From the NCBI GenBank assembly GCA_946480525.1, contig CAMLLA010000071.1, positions 1-13,542 of the forward strand: DNA of 13,542 nucleotides. Direction: 5' to 3'. Position 1 is the first letter of the stretch; every line of letters starts with the position of its first letter. The position numbers and the translations under genes were made by a program. This document shows positions 13,483 through 13,542 of the stretch, one piece after another. The DNA is from an uncultured Asticcacaulis sp. GTDB taxonomy: Bacteria; Pseudomonadota; Alphaproteobacteria; Caulobacterales; Caulobacteraceae. Under the pieces are notes generated by a model that was not told the origin of the DNA, did not search any database, and saw only the letters and a list, made by a program, of their open reading frames with translations.

Positions 13483-13542
13483 GTCACTTCCTGGAGGTTG
13501 ACGAAGCCTCGTTCGACTTAAGGGCTTCATGTTCGCCTGCTC

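Noticed and set aside
1..13542. CRISPR array or tRNA gene as integration target
   Set aside because: No regularly spaced short repeats were seen, and no cloverleaf or tRNA 3' end was recognised near the islet. The target is the recR 3' end.

Overview
The window is GC-rich chromosomal DNA of an alphaproteobacterium. The dnaX-ybaB-recR gene order, an SRP RNA with the alphaproteobacterial core, a DnaX without zinc-ligand cysteines, palindromic intergenic repeats and a secreted pectate lyase would all suit Caulobacteraceae (for example an Asticcacaulis-like genus). The genus is inference. Almost everything is ordinary, densely packed housekeeping or metabolic DNA. The exception is a compact AT-rich islet near the left end.

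Layout. 1-222 (minus) is the N-terminal part of a membrane protein resembling sterol desaturases. 284-1720 is the islet and its flanks: a 191-bp direct repeat of the recR 3' end (284-474 and 1530-1720) brackets about 1.05 kb of foreign-looking DNA with one gene, a HEPN-type protein (710-1519, plus). 1532-4392 (minus) is the replication and recombination operon dnaX-ybaB-recR. 4495-5220 (plus) is a PP2A-like metallophosphoesterase. 5354-5444 (minus) is the SRP RNA gene with a recognisable promoter. 5565-8510 (plus) is a two-gene carbohydrate operon, a secreted PL10 pectate lyase and a cytoplasmic GH13 alpha-glucosidase. 8512-8645 is a composite palindromic repeat of the RIME type. 8691-10411 (plus) is a translationally coupled pair of 16S rRNA modification enzymes (RsmC-like, RsuA-like). 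10403-11504 is a TetR-family regulator divergent from a small four-helix membrane protein. 11515-13482 (minus) is the agmatine-to-putrescine pair aguA-aguB.

The most interesting part is the islet. The two recR tails differ at 7 of 191 positions. All seven fall on third codon positions and all are synonymous, so both tails evolved as parts of working recR genes and neither looks like a decaying duplicate. The right copy is joined to foreign DNA 2 bases beyond the recR stop. The left copy is followed by the presumed original downstream neighbour. This is what integration into the 3' end of a gene produces when the element brings a replacement gene end, as islands do at tRNA genes, but here the target is a protein gene for recombination repair. 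The cargo ends in an Rx4H HEPN motif, typical of ribonucleases in toxin and phage-defence systems. No integrase is visible, so the islet is either a non-autonomous element or the remnant of a larger one.
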